A stretch of DNA of 64,000 nucleotides from NCBI GenBank assembly GCA_009869945.1, contig WIXG01000016.1:1-64000 (forward strand), written 5' to 3'. Below are positions 61,737 to 64,000 of the stretch, in pieces. Position 1 is the stretch's first letter, and every line of letters starts with the position of its first letter. The translations under genes were made by a program, and so were the position numbers. Source of the DNA: Mesaphorura yosii (taxonomy: Eukaryota; Arthropoda; Collembola; Poduromorpha; Tullbergiidae). The notes beneath the pieces are model-generated. The model saw nothing but the letters and a program-made list of their open reading frames with translations. It searched no databases and was not told where the DNA came from.

Positions 61737-64000
61737 ATGAACTGGCAAACGACCCTATCAGCTTGGCTCCTTTGTCTTTTGTTTGGAGGAGTTATAACCG
61801 ACTTGGAACATCAAGGAGGCAAGGACAAGAGCAGCAGTCGAACAAATTCTAAGCAAAACGGCACAAACGGTAAGTTTTTGGTAGGAGAATGCGGCTGTAA
61901 AAAGTGTCAAAGTCGCAATTGGATAGTCATTCTTCTGCTTTCGGGAAAGATCCACGACAATTTTTGTTAAAATGACAGCTAAACTATTTTAGAATTTTGT
62001 GATTTCGATTGCTACTACAAAGTTCTGCGTGGGCTGAATACCTGCTCTGCTCCGCTTGGCGTGGCGCGACGCGGCGCTTTCTTCTTGGTTGACGATTTTG
62101 TCTGTTTGTCGCGAAAGCTATAAAAGTTGTCCCACTTTCTTTGTCTGTTTTAATGGTGTATAATTTGCTCAAAGAAAAAGTTGTTGGAGACTATAAAGGC
62201 GGGTTTAACTGCACCCGCCTTCGTCAGCCATTGTGGAATAATGAAACATCGTCATCTCCACACAATTTGCGGATGTTTATAATGCATGAGATCCAAATCT
62301 TGTTCTGACACAACTTTTTAACAATTACAATTAAAATCTTTTTGATCTTTTCCTTGTTTGGCATTTACTGAAGTAATGTAATGTAATATGCGCGTGCTCC
62401 CATCCACGCCTCCGCTGCTTGTTGGTTGACGCTCCTGCAAATGTGGAAAGTTTTAAACAAAGTTTGTAACGCTAATGGATGTCCCACCACTCCTGAAACG
62501 AACAACGGCGACAAGTAGTTGATGGGGTCGATCTACTTTGCGAAATAAATCATAAATATTTTAATAGGATTTGGGCTGAGTCGTGCAATAAATAATTTGA
62601 GACACTCTGCCTCTCCGCTTTTGAATTTATTGAAGTCGTTTTAATTGTAACATTCTATCCTTCAGCGCTCAAATTTTCAGTGGTCTCAATGTCCGCAATG
62701 ACGCTCGAACTCGAATGCAAAGTAAATTGGTATGGCCAAAACACGCTCGCTAAATTCTCAGCTTCTTTGAAGATTAAAATCAGGAGATTCGATACTTTCA
62801 GAAGCAAAACGAGAAACCGAAACCACGATCACGAAGTTCATGTTTCAAAACACTTTCTCAAACGTAGTCAGCATAAAATTCAGGCCTAAATTCTTGCATT
62901 AGCTACTTTATCAAAGGAATGGAAGCACTTTGCAACGCAGTATTTTTGCGAATTTGCTACAACATTTTCAGAGCTTTTACCATTGCTAAAGTACTAATTC
63001 CTTCTGTATCGAAAAGCAGCGAATTAATTCCTTTCCTCATTGCGATATTGTGTTCAGATATCCTCAAAAATATCGATATGATGCATTCATAATTGAATTT
63101 AGTGGGGCTTGAAGTGTGTTTATTCATTGCAGCAACGCAGCACGTCTTCTTCAATCTTGAAGCTTTGTATCTGATGTTATTTCAATCGTTTTGTTTACAG
63201 TTGAGTCTCCCGAGACAATTCGAAGCCTGAATCCCTGGGTGAGGATTCCAGACAACTGGAAGCATTCAGACACTCTTCTAATAGAAGACGATAGCAGCAG
63301 CATTTCATCAGAATCGTATCCCCCGCGGGCCTCAGGAGATGCTGGCTCGCTTCGGAAATCGAGCGGTTCTGAGGAACAAAACAATGAGCCTTACTTCGAC
63401 CATGCCATGATGACCAATCTCTCCGAACAAGTCCTGAATCACGCGTTCCTCCGATGCAGAGTCAAAAACCTGGGCGATAGAACGGTGAGCACTAAGACGC
63501 CTTTCTTTAACGTGAGTCGTTAGTACAGCGTGCTGTGCCGTGCCAAGGCATGCTTACGTGTAAGGCGCATGGCCTCGTAACTCATATCTTAATGAATTCT
63601 TAAGGTATAAATTAAATCTTTGGGTTGGGAGCAGGTGGATGGCGTAAGTGGTTAATGCATGCAATGGGCTCCGGCTTTACCGCATGCATTCACAATAATA
63701 ATTATTCACATTACATTGAGGTTACGTTAGCATGAGCTGGAGCAATTTTCGTGCGTAATCCGCACAGCCATTAACATGGTTTTATTTCTTTCTCCCCATC
63801 TAGTTGGAAGAGCACTTTCTTTCTCTGCGTATTGCTTTCTTCAGTGTCATTAATACTCCAGGCAGGCTTAGAATCTCGGGTCATTCTGCTTCTTCTTATT
63901 TGTCTAGGCTGAATGCATGCAAAATAAATCCCGTGCATGGGTTGTCTTGTCCGCTTCTCGCAAGTATCATCGCGTTGGACATCTTTTCATTTGAACGGAC
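61737..64000 (+). CDS. Dpr-family immunoglobulin cell-surface protein, 5' part (partial)
   Basis: Neuronal adhesion receptors of the Dpr family bind DIP proteins and specify synaptic partners (family knowledge). The exon 61737-61869 starts at an ATG right after a TTTGCAG acceptor. It encodes the signal peptide MNWQTTLSAWLLCLLFGGVI, then a polar Lys/Ser/Asn stretch; donor G|GTAAGT. After an intron of 1.3 kb, the exon 63201-63484 joins in phase. It gives PWVRIPDNWKHSD, an acidic Ser-rich linker, then the start of the first Ig domain: PYFDHAMMTNLSEQVLNHAF and LRCRVKNLGDRT. The last matches the Dpr hallmark before the expected SWIR. The exon ends at 63484 (donor GTGAGC). The rest of the Ig domains lies beyond the window. 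Introns are longer than in the other genes here. Confidence 0.85.
63654..63690. repeat. inverted repeat in dpr-like intron
   Basis: Nine-base arms AATGCATGC and GCATGCATT are separated by 19 bases and could form a hairpin. It lies in the intron after 63484. Function unknown. Confidence 0.6.

Overview
This is nuclear DNA from an animal. The genes are broken by many short introns (mostly about 60-200 bp, GT...AG) and encode conserved metazoan proteins. Two genes point to a protostome, most likely an arthropod: a glycoprotein-hormone-receptor-type LGR and, at the right edge, the start of a Dpr-family (defective proboscis extension response) immunoglobulin gene. Gene density (about 17 genes in 54 kb) and intron size suggest a compact genome such as that of a small crustacean. 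The species is an inference I cannot settle. There are no prokaryotic, viral, CRISPR, rRNA or convincing tRNA features.

Layout, left to right. Possible 3' end of an unknown gene (+, 12-145). GNPAT, peroxisomal ether-lipid acyltransferase (-, 475-3024). Unrecognised gene with a C-terminal cysteine cluster (+, 3784-4911). MDH1, cytosolic malate dehydrogenase (-, 5512-7000). ERLEC1, ER lectin with two MRH domains (+, 7987-10239). TBP (-, 10633-11950). EIF3K (-, 12850-13845). RAB3GAP2 (+, 14438-19805). LGR/GPHR-type receptor (-, 20006-27114). PIGH (-, 30611-31395). EEF1AKMT1 (-, 32160-33213). Possible small unannotated gene (+, about 33481-34126). CFAP36 (+, 34281-36174). PPP4R3/SMEK (-, 36987-40820). 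WDR20 (-, 42329-45108). BPNT1 (-, 46516-47943). SCYL1 (+, 48469-51555). GNPNAT1 (-, 51829-52743). CRLS1 (+, 53308-54363). A gene-poor stretch of about 7.4 kb. The 5' part of a dpr-like gene (+, from 61737, running off the right edge).

The genes are mostly housekeeping and do not form a pathway. They are arranged in head-to-head pairs with start codons 0.5-1.1 kb apart (GNPAT/unknown, MDH1/ERLEC1, EIF3K/RAB3GAP2, EEF1AKMT1/CFAP36, BPNT1/SCYL1, GNPNAT1/CRLS1), which implies shared or bidirectional promoters. Convergent pairs (ERLEC1/TBP, RAB3GAP2/LGR, CFAP36/PPP4R3, SCYL1/GNPNAT1) have close or overlapping 3' ends. I found no clearly new biological system. The most useful second-look items are the unknown Cys-cluster gene, two microexons (12 and 17 nt), a GC-AG intron, stop-free introns whose length is a multiple of three, and an unresolved exon junction in CRLS1.
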